From contig CAWDBL010000020.1 of NCBI GenBank assembly GCA_963800505.1, positions 1-64,000 of the forward strand: a DNA stretch of 64,000 bases, given 5' to 3'. A program made the translations under genes and the position numbers. Position 1 is the stretch's first letter. The number at the start of each line of letters is the position of its first letter. Below are positions 26,704 through 35,121 of the stretch, piece after piece. Below the pieces are notes generated by a model. That model was not told the origin of the DNA, did no database searches, and saw only the letters and a program-made list of their open reading frames with translations. Source of the stretch: Fodinibacter sp963800505 (GTDB taxonomy: Bacteria; Actinomycetota; Actinomycetes; Actinomycetales; Dermatophilaceae).

Positions 26704-27729
26704 ATGCCCACCCCTGTTCCGCCCGCTTCCGCACGCCCGCGCATCCTCTCCGGGATGCAGCCGACGAGCGACTCGCTCCACCTCGGCAACTTCCTCGGCG
26801 CCCTCGTGAACTGGGTGGGCCTGCAGCGCGACTTCGACGCCTACTACTTCGTCGCCGACCTGCACGCCCTCACCGTGCCGACCGAGCCGGAGGTGCTGCG
26901 GCGCCGCACCCGGGTCACCGCGGCGCAGTTCATCGCCGGCGGGGTCGACCCCGAGACCTCCGCGGTCTTCCTGCAGAGCCACGTCGGGCCGCACCCCGAG
27001 CTGGCCTGGGTGCTCGCCTGCCAGACGGCCGTCGGCGAGATGAACCGGATGACGCAGTACAAGGACAAGGTGGCCAAGGGGCAGAACGCCAACGTCGGGC
27101 TGTTCACCTACCCGGTGCTGATGGCGGCCGACATCCTGATGTACGACGCGGCGTTCGTGCCGGTGGGCGAGGACCAGCGCCAGCACCTCGAGATCACCCG
27201 CGACCTCGCCGAGCGGCTCAACACCCGCTTCGGGCCGGTGCTCACGGTGCCCGAGCCGTACATCCTCAAGGAGTCGGCCAAGATCATGGACCTGCAGGAC
27301 CCCACCTCGAAGATGAGCGGGTCGACGTCGACGGAGAAGGGCCTGGTGCTGCTCAGCGACGAGCCGGGGCGCATCGCCAAGAAGATCCGCTCGGCCGTCA
27401 CCGACACCGAGGCCGAGGTGCGCTACGACCCGCAGGCGAAGCCGGGGGTCTCGAACCTGCTCGTCATCCACTCGGTGCTGTCGGGCACGCCGGTGGCCGC
27501 CGTTGAGGCGGAGTTCGCGGGGCGCGGCTACGGCGACCTCAAGAAGGCCGTCGCCGAGGTGGTGGTGGATGCCGTGACGCCGTTCCGCGAGCGGATGGCC
27601 GAGCTGCTCGCCGACCCGGCCGAGCTCGACCGCATCCTGGCCCGCGGGGCCGAGCGCGCCGCGGCCATCGCCGAGGGGACGATGACTCGGGTGCGCGACG
27701 CCGTCGGGCTGCTCCCGGCGGCGGAGTAG
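26704..27729 (+). CDS. trpS: Tryptophan-tRNA ligase
   Basis: This class I aminoacyl-tRNA synthetase charges tRNA-Trp. The HIGH-like motif is LHLGNFLGAL near residue 26 and the KMSKS-like loop is TSKMSGSTST near 200. MNRMTQYKDK, VGEDQRQHLEITRDLA and the DPTSKMSGS context are typical of bacterial TrpRS. About 341 aa is the normal size. The ATG at 26704 is favoured, with a GTG two codons upstream possible. The frame is intact. The start lies 41 bp from the divergent galK start. Confidence 0.95.
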   Translation: MPTPVPPASARPRILSGMQPTSDSLHLGNFLGALVNWVGLQRDFDAYYFVADLHALTVPTEPEVLRRRTRVTAAQFIAGGVDPETSAVFLQSHVGPHPELAWVLACQTAVGEMNRMTQYKDKVAKGQNANVGLFTYPVLMAADILMYDAAFVPVGEDQRQHLEITRDLAERLNTRFGPVLTVPEPYILKESAKIMDLQDPTSKMSGSTSTEKGLVLLSDEPGRIAKKIRSAVTDTEAEVRYDPQAKPGVSNLLVIHSVLSGTPVAAVEAEFAGRGYGDLKKAVAEVVVDAVTPFRERMAELLADPAELDRILARGAERAAAIAEGTMTRVRDAVGLLPAAE

Positions 27730-27740
27730 GGTCCGTGCCC

Positions 27741-28253
27741 ATGCCGCATCACGGCGTCGCCGTCACCATCCCCGAGCCCTGGTCGACCACCCTCCAGCAG
27801 GCCCGGGAGGACTTCGGCGATCCCATGGCGGGGGCCATCCCGCCGCACGTGACCCTGCTGCCCCCCACGGCGATCCCGCCCGACCTCATGGACGGCTTCC
27901 TCGAGCACCTGCACTCGATCACGGCCGTGGCCGAGCCGTTCGACATGGTGCTCTCGGGCACGGGCACCTTCCGGCCCGTGTCGCCGGTGGTGTTCGTCCA
28001 GGTCTCGCGCGGCATCCCGAGCTGTGAGGCGCTGGAGCGGGCGGTGCGCACGGGGCCGGTGAGCCGCAGGCTCGAGTTCCCCTACCACCCGCACGTCACG
28101 GTGGCCCACCACCTCGACGAGCCGGCGCTCGACCTCGCGTTCGACTCGCTGGCCGACTTCCGCTGCGCCTTCCACGTCGCGTCGGTCGAGCTCTACCACC
28201 ACGACAACGACGGCGTCTGGCGCGTCGTCCACAGCTTCCCCTTGGGCGGGTGA
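27741..28253 (+). CDS. 2'-5' RNA ligase family protein
   Basis: This 170-aa protein of the 2H phosphoesterase superfamily has two HxT motifs: PPHVTLLPP near residue 35 and YHPHVTVAHH near 118. Such proteins have cyclic phosphodiesterase or RNA 2'-5' ligase activity. Which one applies here cannot be read. The start may be this ATG or the GTG at 27735. The stop overlaps the manC start by four bases (GTGA), so the two genes are co-translated, and trpS ends just upstream. Confidence 0.8.
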   Translation: MPHHGVAVTIPEPWSTTLQQAREDFGDPMAGAIPPHVTLLPPTAIPPDLMDGFLEHLHSITAVAEPFDMVLSGTGTFRPVSPVVFVQVSRGIPSCEALERAVRTGPVSRRLEFPYHPHVTVAHHLDEPALDLAFDSLADFRCAFHVASVELYHHDNDGVWRVVHSFPLGG

Positions 28254-29416
28254 CCGTGAGCAGCATCCCCGGCTTCTGGGCCGTCGTCCCGGCCGGGGGT
28301 GCCGGCACCCGGTTGTGGCCGCTCAGCCGGGCGCGCCATCCCAAGTTCCTCCTCGACCTCACCGGCAGCGGCCGCTCGCTGCTGCAGGCCACCGTCGACC
28401 GGCTCGCGCCGCTGACGGCCGACCGGGTCGTGGTCGTGACCGGCGCGGCGCACGCCGAGGCGGTGCGGGGGCAGCTGCCTGAGCTGAGCGCCGACCAGGT
28501 GCTCGCCGAGCCGTCGCCGCGCGACTCGATGGCCGCCATCGGCCTGGCCGCCGCCGTGGTCGAGCGCCGTGACCCGGATGCCGTGATCGGCTCGTTCGCG
28601 GCCGACCACGTCATCCCCGACCAGGCCGCCTTCGAGCTGGTCATCCGCGAGGCGGCGTTGGTGGCGCGCGAGGGGCACCTGGTGACGATCGGGGTCGACC
28701 CCACGTGGCCGGCGACGGGTTTCGGCTACATCCGCACCGGTGCTGCGCTGCCGGGGGCTGCGACCGCGCTGCGGGCTGTCGAGTTCGTCGAGAAGCCGGA
28801 TGCCGTGCGCGCCGCTTCGTACGTCTCGTCGGGTGAGTTCCGTTGGAACGCAGGGATGTTCGTGGCGCGTGCTTCGACGTTGCTTGATCTGTTGGCGCAG
28901 TGGCACCCTGACTTGGCGGCGGGGCTGCGGGCCATCGCCGCGGATCCGTCGTTGCTCGAGACGTCGTGGGCCGGCCTGACCAAGATCGCCATCGACCACG
29001 CCGTGGCCGAGCCTGCGGCGGATGCCGGTCGCGTCGTCGTCGTGCCCGCCCCCTTCTCGTGGGACGACGTCGGCGACTTCGCGAGCCTCGCGACGCTGCT
29101 CCCGGCATCCGGTGAAGGGGTTGGCGGCGCCGAGGGGGACGGCATCCGCGCTGGCGAGGGGGACGGCATCCACAGTGGTGCGGGTGACGGCATCCGCGAA
29201 CTGCGCGTGCTCGGCGACCCGGGCGACGTGATGGTCATCGACGGCGGGGGAGTGGTGGTGCCCGGTGCCGGTCGGCGCATCGCGATCGTCGGGCTCGACG
29301 ACGTCGTGGTGGTCGACACCCCCGACGCCCTGCTCGTGACCACGCGGGCGCGGGCCCAGGACGTCAAGCTGGTCGTCGACGCCCTCAAGGCCGAAGGTCG
29401 CACCGACCTCACCTGA
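28250..29416 (+). CDS. manC: Mannose-1-phosphate guanylyltransferase
   Basis: This makes GDP-mannose from mannose-1-phosphate and GTP. The signature PAGGAGTRLWPLSRARHPKF is at residues 14-33, followed by FGYIRTGAAL, VEFVEKPD and RWNAGMFVA motifs, with PFSWDDVGDFASLATL near 265. Size 388 aa. After ASLATLLP the protein carries an unusual in-frame insert made of three 8-residue units of GxGDGIxx type (29129-29200). A near-identical partial copy of its 3' half lies at 32902-33185. Confidence 0.92.
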   Translation: MTVSSIPGFWAVVPAGGAGTRLWPLSRARHPKFLLDLTGSGRSLLQATVDRLAPLTADRVVVVTGAAHAEAVRGQLPELSADQVLAEPSPRDSMAAIGLAAAVVERRDPDAVIGSFAADHVIPDQAAFELVIREAALVAREGHLVTIGVDPTWPATGFGYIRTGAALPGAATALRAVEFVEKPDAVRAASYVSSGEFRWNAGMFVARASTLLDLLAQWHPDLAAGLRAIAADPSLLETSWAGLTKIAIDHAVAEPAADAGRVVVVPAPFSWDDVGDFASLATLLPASGEGVGGAEGDGIRAGEGDGIHSGAGDGIRELRVLGDPGDVMVIDGGGVVVPGAGRRIAIVGLDDVVVVDTPDALLVTTRARAQDVKLVVDALKAEGRTDLT

Positions 29417-29461
29417 CGCTGCCCGCTCACGGGGGCGGGGGACGGGTGGCGGGCGGTCGAC

Positions 29462-32413
29462 TCAGCTGCGTGGTGCCCTCGGAGGCTCGTACGGGCGGCG
29501 GAACCAAGCGGCGATGGCGATCGACAGCTGCTTCTCGTAATCGGCCAGGTCGTCGCCGGTGTCCTTCGGTGCGCCAGGCTGGTGCTTCCTCATCAGCGTG
29601 GCGGCGATCTCCTCGGCGAGCGTCCCCTGCCGGTCGGCAGAGAGCGCGACGAGCGAGTCGCGGCGGGCGAGCCCGCTGCTGGTCAGCTCGTCGAGGATCT
29701 CGATCGCCCAGCGTTCCAGAGGGACGATGGTGGCGTCGAGCGGCGTGGTCACCTCCTCGAGAAAGTCGCCCAGGCCCTCCGCCAGCTCGGTCCACCCCGC
29801 CAGGAGCCCTGGCAGGTTCGGAGGAGGCCCGTCCGTGAAGGCCTGCAGCAGCTGAGCCAGGGGGTTCGCCTCGGTGGACCCGTCGATGGAGCTCAGCCCT
29901 TGGCGGAGCCGGGCCAGCTCGACGAGCTGCTCGCAGACGTTGGGGTCGGCGGTGACGGACGGCGACAACGCCACCGGGTCAGCGGTCCGGAGGAGCGACA
30001 CGTCGCCGTACCCGCTGCTCCTGAGCCGGGTGGCGAAGGGCTTCACCGTCGAGAGGGTGAAGAAGTCGGTGCGTGGGGCGCTGAGGAAGGCGCCGCGGTA
30101 GGCCCGCCGCTGGCGGAAGCCCTCAAGCTGCGGGTCATCGGTGATCCACCCCTTGTTGCGCGCGTCCTTGCAGGCCAGCTGGAGCCACCCCAGGGCCGTC
30201 GCGTCGTCGGCCGCCTTGTCGGTCGTCACTGCCGTCGCGCTCTGATCATCGGGTGTCTTTGCGGTCTTCGGTGGCGGCCACGTGACGTCGTGGCGCGAGG
30301 CGAAGGCGCAGCCGAGGTTGTACATGCCGAGGGGGCTCCGCGGAGCCGGCTTGTCGGTGGTCAACCGAGCGAGGAACCGGACGCCTTCGACGTCGTCTGC
30401 GAACTGTGCCTTGAACTCCGCGAGCGGATCGGGTGGGGCGGGAGTCGGGTCGACCTTCACCAGTGTGCGAACCTCGGTAAGCGCGTCCTGTGCCTCCTCG
30501 GTCAGCGAAGCCAGCTCCTGCTCGCAGGTACCGGACTCCGTCTCGTGGCCATCGTGGTCATGGGCATACACCGCGTTGACCAGGATGAGCGCGCGGGTGT
30601 ACCTCGCCCGCAACGTCAGGGCAGCGGTGTCGAAGTCATTCCTGCGGTCGTCGAGGTCTGCGCAGAAGTCGTTCAGGAACGTGGCGTATCGACACAGGGT
30701 CTGGCAGTCCTTCGCGTCGCGGTCGATGACGTGGCGGAAAGCCAGCCGGGCAGCGCGGTTGCCGGAGTCCTCGTCGAGGGCGCTGGCCAGGAGTGCGCGC
30801 TTGTGGTCGAGCCCCGCGGGGTCCGACGCAGGAGGCTGCATCGTCGACCCGACGTACTGGTAGCCCAGGCTCTTCCAGGTGGTGGCGCCCGCCAGGCCAC
30901 GGGCAATGATGGGGTGCTCCTTTGCCATCGTGGCCAACACGAACGCCGCGGCCATCTGCAGGGTGCGGTCCGGTGTGGCGGTCTTGTCGGTCGTGGTCGA
31001 GGCTTTCGCGCCCGACGCGGACCCGGCGTCGTCGGCATCGGCGCCCGCGTCGGCTTCGGGGGTCAGCCCGAGCCGCGTCGGGTCGATGATGGCCGAGCCG
31101 AGGGTCCTGCCGTTCCGGACCACGGTGACCACCCGGGCGGTGGCGTCGCCCTCGATCGTCGCGGTCCAGGGCGTGACCCCGGAGATGCTGCGGATGATGT
31201 CCTTCAGCACCTTGAGCACCGGGTTCTCCGGAAGTGACCCGAGCGCGCCGTCCAGCGCCGTCACGTCCGCACCCCGGGGCACTTCGAGGCCTCGCGGCTT
31301 CTCCGCGCCGAGCTCGTAGAGGACGGCGACCACGGTGCCGACCTCGGCAGCGGCGGTCGGCCCCTTGACGTCCAGGCGGATGCGTGTCGCCAGCCACCAC
31401 GCGAGCAGCCACACTCCCTGGATCGCGAGCACGGCGGCCAGGCCCAGCACCGCCAACGGCTCCGGAGGATCGGAGATCTGGTTGCCCGGAGCCAGCCGGA
31501 TCACGAGGCCGGCTACCACCAGGAGGGTGGCAGCGACGCTGAGCCAGGTGATCGCGCGACGCGTTTGTGCGGCCCAGGGCCGCGCCTGGCGTACCTCGCG
31601 CTGCTTGATGCGCCATGCGGTCCAGCCGCCGCACCCGGCCGCCAGCACGGTCGTCACCAGCGTCACCCAGGTCAGGGCTTCGGACAGGGGGTGCGAGCCA
31701 GCGTCGGCAGCAACGAGAGAGGCCAGCAGACTGGCCGCTCCGACCGAGAGCAACCCTCCGCCCAGGATGGACGAGCGGATGACGTCCTTCGGGCGGTATT
31801 CGCCCTGCGGCAGGTCATCGGCTGCCGGCCACCGACGCACGGCCAGCACCACCAGGCGGGCCAGCACCACGAGCCCGAACAGGACGCCCAGGAACGGCAG
31901 GAGCAGACCGCCCACCGGGGTGAGCTGGTGGTCGAAGAAGCTGGTCCACTGCTCCTGCAGCTTCTCGAACCAGGACTTCTTGGCCTCCGCCTCGGCGGCC
32001 AACCCCGCCTTCGCCCTCTCTACCTCCACAGAAGCCTGGGTTCGCAGCTGGTCGGCCTCACTGTTGTCGCGGTCCGCCCGAAGGGCCTCAACCGCTTTGG
32101 CTTCGGAAGACTCCCACTTCTTGTCCTTGGCGAACGCTTCTGCCGCCGTCGCGTCGAGCGCCGACTGGGTGATCGCCGTGGTCGCATCCGACGCGGCATC
32201 CGGGCACGTCGGTGCCCCAGGCGTGGCCAACAGCGCCAACGCCTGGCGCGGCAGGCCCCGGCTGACCAGCAAGGCGGCCGTGGCACAGGCAGGGGCATCG
32301 GCCGCACGGGCCTCAGGGATGCCGGCTGCCGCCGGCGCGAGGAACGCCACGACGCAGGCGACGCTCACCCCCAGCAGTCGCGGGACAATGGTGGTGCGTG
32401 ACGTCGTGACCAT
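29462..32413 (-). CDS. Large membrane protein of unknown function, 983 aa
   Basis: I do not recognise a family. A signal peptide (about residues 12-37, ending AAAGIPEARA) is followed by an alanine-rich helical segment (about 40-165) that looks coiled-coil or TPR-like. Six hydrophobic spans then occur between about residues 165 and 350. The rest is a long cytoplasmic part of about 600 residues. It contains an alanine/aspartate-rich linker near 465-490 and helical segments resembling TPR-like repeats (GMYNLGCAFASRHD, ALGWLQLACKDARNKGW). No catalytic motif is visible. The gene is intact, transcribed alone, and convergent with manC 45 bp away. Confidence 0.8.
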   Translation of the reverse strand: MVTTSRTTIVPRLLGVSVACVVAFLAPAAAGIPEARAADAPACATAALLVSRGLPRQALALLATPGAPTCPDAASDATTAITQSALDATAAEAFAKDKKWESSEAKAVEALRADRDNSEADQLRTQASVEVERAKAGLAAEAEAKKSWFEKLQEQWTSFFDHQLTPVGGLLLPFLGVLFGLVVLARLVVLAVRRWPAADDLPQGEYRPKDVIRSSILGGGLLSVGAASLLASLVAADAGSHPLSEALTWVTLVTTVLAAGCGGWTAWRIKQREVRQARPWAAQTRRAITWLSVAATLLVVAGLVIRLAPGNQISDPPEPLAVLGLAAVLAIQGVWLLAWWLATRIRLDVKGPTAAAEVGTVVAVLYELGAEKPRGLEVPRGADVTALDGALGSLPENPVLKVLKDIIRSISGVTPWTATIEGDATARVVTVVRNGRTLGSAIIDPTRLGLTPEADAGADADDAGSASGAKASTTTDKTATPDRTLQMAAAFVLATMAKEHPIIARGLAGATTWKSLGYQYVGSTMQPPASDPAGLDHKRALLASALDEDSGNRAARLAFRHVIDRDAKDCQTLCRYATFLNDFCADLDDRRNDFDTAALTLRARYTRALILVNAVYAHDHDGHETESGTCEQELASLTEEAQDALTEVRTLVKVDPTPAPPDPLAEFKAQFADDVEGVRFLARLTTDKPAPRSPLGMYNLGCAFASRHDVTWPPPKTAKTPDDQSATAVTTDKAADDATALGWLQLACKDARNKGWITDDPQLEGFRQRRAYRGAFLSAPRTDFFTLSTVKPFATRLRSSGYGDVSLLRTADPVALSPSVTADPNVCEQLVELARLRQGLSSIDGSTEANPLAQLLQAFTDGPPPNLPGLLAGWTELAEGLGDFLEEVTTPLDATIVPLERWAIEILDELTSSGLARRDSLVALSADRQGTLAEEIAATLMRKHQPGAPKDTGDDLADYEKQLSIAIAAWFRRPYEPPRAPRS

Positions 32414-32593
32414 CGTGACCCCTCATGACGATGTCATCCGCGTGCGCGGACCCTGCCATCCGGCGCGACGCGGCCCCCACTTCGCCCGGTAGCGGCGCGC
32501 GCTCGCACCAGCATTGCGCACCACCGCCGGATCTGTCCGGCCGATCGGGATACCTGCCTGCCCCGACCTAGTGCGGATCGCCTCCTTTCCGGC

Positions 32594-32740
32594 GGTGGGG
32601 ATTCGCAAGAAGTCGGGGACGACGCCGGTCAGGGGGTTCCGGAGGGGTGGGGGATTCGCAAGAAGTCGGGGACGACGCCGGTCAGGGGGCTCCCGAGGGG
32701 TGGGGGATTCGCAAGAAGTCGGGACGATGCGGGTCAGGTG
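32594..32740. repeat. Three tandem copies of a 52-53-bp repeat
   Basis: Copies begin near 32594, 32646 and 32699, each starting GGTGGGG(G)ATTCGCAAGAAGTCGG. The first two copies are nearly identical and the third is shorter and diverged. The GCAAGAAGTCG core is shared with other intergenic hairpins in this window. The array lies upstream of the 983-aa gene and abuts duplicated gene fragments. The remaining stretch 32414-32593 shows nothing recognisable. Confidence 0.75.
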
Positions 32741-32896
32741 ACGTCGCGGTGGTGGTAGGCCGGGTAGCCGGCGCCTACGAGTAGCAGGGCCACCTTGGTG
32801 AGCACCGCGGCCGAGACGACCGGGAGCTGGCCGCCTGGCAGCGGCGAGAGGTGGCTGAACGGCGAGAGTTCACCAGCCACGAGGGCAGCTTGGTGA
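32737..32896 (-). pseudogene. Partial copy of the ABC permease gene 3' end
   Basis: This stretch matches the last about 165 bp of the permease gene at 35122-35285 at most positions, including the GGTGGTGGTAGGCC and GGCAGCGGCGAGAGGTG segments, but with substitutions and small deletions. It has no start and no full frame. It joins directly to a fragment of manC. Confidence 0.85.
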
Positions 32897-32901
32897 GGGG
32901 A

Positions 32902-33185
32902 GGATGTTCGTGGCGCGGGCTTCGACGGTGCTCGACCTGCTGGCGCAGTGGCACCCTGACTCGGCGGCGGGGCTGCGGGCCATCGCCGCGGATCCGTCGT
33001 TGCTCGAGACCTCGTGGGCCGGGCTCACGAAGATCGCCATCGACCACGCCGTGGCCGAGCCTGCGCCGGATGCCGGTCGCGTCGTCGTCGTGCCCGCCCC
33101 CTTCTCGTGGGACGACGTGGGTGACTTCGCGAGCCTCGCGACGCTGCTCCCGGCATCCGGTGAAGGGGTGCACCGACCTCACCTG
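32902..33185 (+). pseudogene. Partial copy of manC with internal deletion
   Basis: The sequence from GGATGTTCGTGGCGCG follows manC from 28854 to about 29120 almost base for base (AQWHPDSAAGLRAIAADPSL in translation). It then jumps to the last 18 bp of manC ending CACCGACCTCACCTGA. The three 8-residue repeats and about 70 C-terminal residues are skipped. The N-terminal half and the nucleotide-binding loop are absent, so it cannot be functional. Confidence 0.88.
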
Positions 33186-33328
33186 ACCCGGCCCTTCCCG
33201 ACTTCTTGCGGATTTCCCACCTGGAGGGGGGCTGACGGGCCCCCGGGTGGGAAAAAAGCGCAATGTGTCGAGGGCTCTGCGGGTCTGGTCGGTCTAGCGA
33301 TCGGTCTACGCGGTCATTGTTGGATGGC

Positions 33329-33358
33329 TTGCGCTTCGAACGTATGTTCGGTTATCAT
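33329..33358 (+). promoter_or_regulatory. LexA-type SOS box inside the promoter of the HNH gene
   Basis: TTGCGC (33329-33334) and TATCAT (33353-33358) form a promoter with an 18-bp spacer, placing transcription start at or next to the ATG at 33364. The spacer holds TCGAACGTATGTTCGG (33336-33351), which matches the actinobacterial LexA site TCGAAC-N4-GTTCGA in 15 of 16 positions counting the free spacer. LexA binding would block the polymerase, so the gene is predicted to be DNA-damage induced. Confidence 0.75.
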
Positions 33359-33363
33359 GAACC

Positions 33364-34950
33364 ATGGTCACCAACGGTTCGAGCCTCGCGGAGCGGCGCG
33401 TGGTGGTGCGGGCTGCCCGGGAGGCGCTCGCCGACCTGGCGGGTGTGGTGCATCAGGCCGGCGATGACGAGCTGAGTGAGCTGATGGGTGAGCTCGACGC
33501 GGTGGTGGCGCAGGGTGGGGCGGCGCGGGCCGTGGTCGCCACCGAGGCAGTGCGGCGGGGGGTGGTGTCGCAGGCGGGGGTGAACGCGCACGCGTGGGTT
33601 CGGGATCACGCGCCCTCGCTGCGGCAGGGCGGCGCCGGCCCGGTGGCCAGGCTCGCCGTTGAGGTCGCGAACGCAGGTCGGGCGGGTGGGTCGCTGGCGC
33701 CGGATGCCGCGGCGGAGCCCGACCCAGGGTCGCCCTTGGGGATGGTGTGGGCTGGGGTGCAGGACGGCACCGTCTCGCCGTCGCTGGCGTTGACCGCGTT
33801 GGGTGAGGTCGCCCGGTTGGAGCCGCGTCTGGTGCCGGAGGCGATGCCCACCGTGACGACGGCCTTGTTGAAGCTCGGGGTGGCGTGGGGGCCGAACCAG
33901 ATGCGCAAGCTGCGCCCGCGGATGCTGGCCGAGTACGGGTTGGACGGCGAGCTCGACGACCTGCAGGCCCGGCTGGCGTCGGTGGCGCGGTTGTCGCAGC
34001 CGTTGGTGGAGTCCGGTGACGTCACTGAGTACCAGCTGGTGATGACCCCGGAACAAGCCGCCGTCCTCGAAGCGGTGATCGGGCCGATGGCCAAGCCGGC
34101 CCCGAACGAGGAGACGGGGGCGCGCGACCTTCGCCCGGCCGGGCAGCGCCGGGTGGAGGCGCTTACCGAGGTGTGCCGCGCCATGAGCGGGCGGGCCCTG
34201 GACGACGCGGGTGCTGAGGGCCCGGGGCTGGGCGGGGCGGTGCTGCACGTCAGCGTGGCCTTGAGTGACCTGCAGGAAATGACCGGGGCCGGTGAGGTCC
34301 TCGGATCGACCGCGACGGGGGTGCTGCTCTCGCCGGAGGTGCTGCGCCGGGTGGCGTGTGACGCGGCGCTGGTGCCGTACGTGCTCGGCACCGCCGGGGA
34401 AGAGCTGGACCAGGGGCGGCTGGTGCGGTTGTTCACCCGGGCGCAGCGGCGCCGGTTGATGCGCCGTGACCGCACCTGCACCTTTCCCGGGTGCTGCAAA
34501 CCTGCCGCCTGGACGCGCGCGCATCACGTGCTGCACTGGGCGGATGGCGGCCTCTCCGAGATCGAGAACGGGGCTCTGGTCTGCGAGGAGCACCACACCT
34601 TCATCCACATCCACCGGTTGTGGGCGCACGTCCGGAACCGACCCGATGAGTGGGGCCGGTACGTGGTCTGGGACCTGAGCCCGGGCTCGTATGACCGTCA
34701 TCTGGAATGGCTGGCGCGGCAACGCGCCGAACACGACCCGCCACCCCTGACCAAGGATCGTCTGCTGGAGCTGGTCGCCGCAGTCACCGCAGACGCTGAG
34801 GCCGACCGGCGCCTGGCCATCCACGACCTCACCCTTGCCGCCGAACACACCGAAGACGCCGCACGACGCGCTCATCAGGCCCACCCCGACGGCATCGACG
34901 CAGCCTGGCACGCCGCCATGGACACAGCTACCGCTGGCCACGCCGCCTGA
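33364..34950 (+). CDS. DUF222/13E12-family HNH endonuclease-like protein
   Basis: This 528-aa protein has an N-terminal DUF222 domain (about residues 10-330) and a C-terminal HNH domain. The HNH part reads RRDRTCTFPGCCKPAAWTRA, then HHVLHWADGGLSEIENGALV and CEEHHTFIH, with the zinc cysteines and the HH, N and H residues all present. Relatives are multicopy in actinobacteria and include the M. tuberculosis REP13E12 proteins, several of which are LexA regulated. The role is unknown, and nuclease activity is inferred from the motif. The frame is intact. It is flanked by gene scraps on the left and a direct repeat on the right. Confidence 0.9.
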   Translation: MVTNGSSLAERRVVVRAAREALADLAGVVHQAGDDELSELMGELDAVVAQGGAARAVVATEAVRRGVVSQAGVNAHAWVRDHAPSLRQGGAGPVARLAVEVANAGRAGGSLAPDAAAEPDPGSPLGMVWAGVQDGTVSPSLALTALGEVARLEPRLVPEAMPTVTTALLKLGVAWGPNQMRKLRPRMLAEYGLDGELDDLQARLASVARLSQPLVESGDVTEYQLVMTPEQAAVLEAVIGPMAKPAPNEETGARDLRPAGQRRVEALTEVCRAMSGRALDDAGAEGPGLGGAVLHVSVALSDLQEMTGAGEVLGSTATGVLLSPEVLRRVACDAALVPYVLGTAGEELDQGRLVRLFTRAQRRRLMRRDRTCTFPGCCKPAAWTRAHHVLHWADGGLSEIENGALVCEEHHTFIHIHRLWAHVRNRPDEWGRYVVWDLSPGSYDRHLEWLARQRAEHDPPPLTKDRLLELVAAVTADAEADRRLAIHDLTLAAEHTEDAARRAHQAHPDGIDAAWHAAMDTATAGHAA

Positions 34951-35055
34951 GGCACGGGGTTGGGCGTGGACGGTTGCGGTCGCGACACCCCCGGGCCCTG
35001 CCGCCTGAGGCGCGGGGTTGGGCGTGGACGGTTGCGGTCGCGACACCCCCGGGCC
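34942..35055. repeat. Tandem 56-bp direct repeat at the end of the HNH gene
   Basis: Copies at 34942-34997 and 35000-35055 both read GCCGCCTGAGGC(A/G)CGGGGTTGGGCGTGGACGG onward and are almost identical. The first copy contains the HNH stop codon and the second is intergenic, so the gene end was duplicated downstream. The function is unknown. Confidence 0.85.
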
Positions 35056-35121
35056 ACCACCGCTTCCGCCCCAGGTGCAGGGCCCTTGGGGCCGTGGGGT
35101 GCTCCGGGAGGTGGGCCGGGG

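Noticed and set aside
32594..32740. CRISPR array
   Set aside because: The three repeats include their intervening sequence (52-53-bp units repeat in full), so there are no unique spacers. No cas genes are seen.
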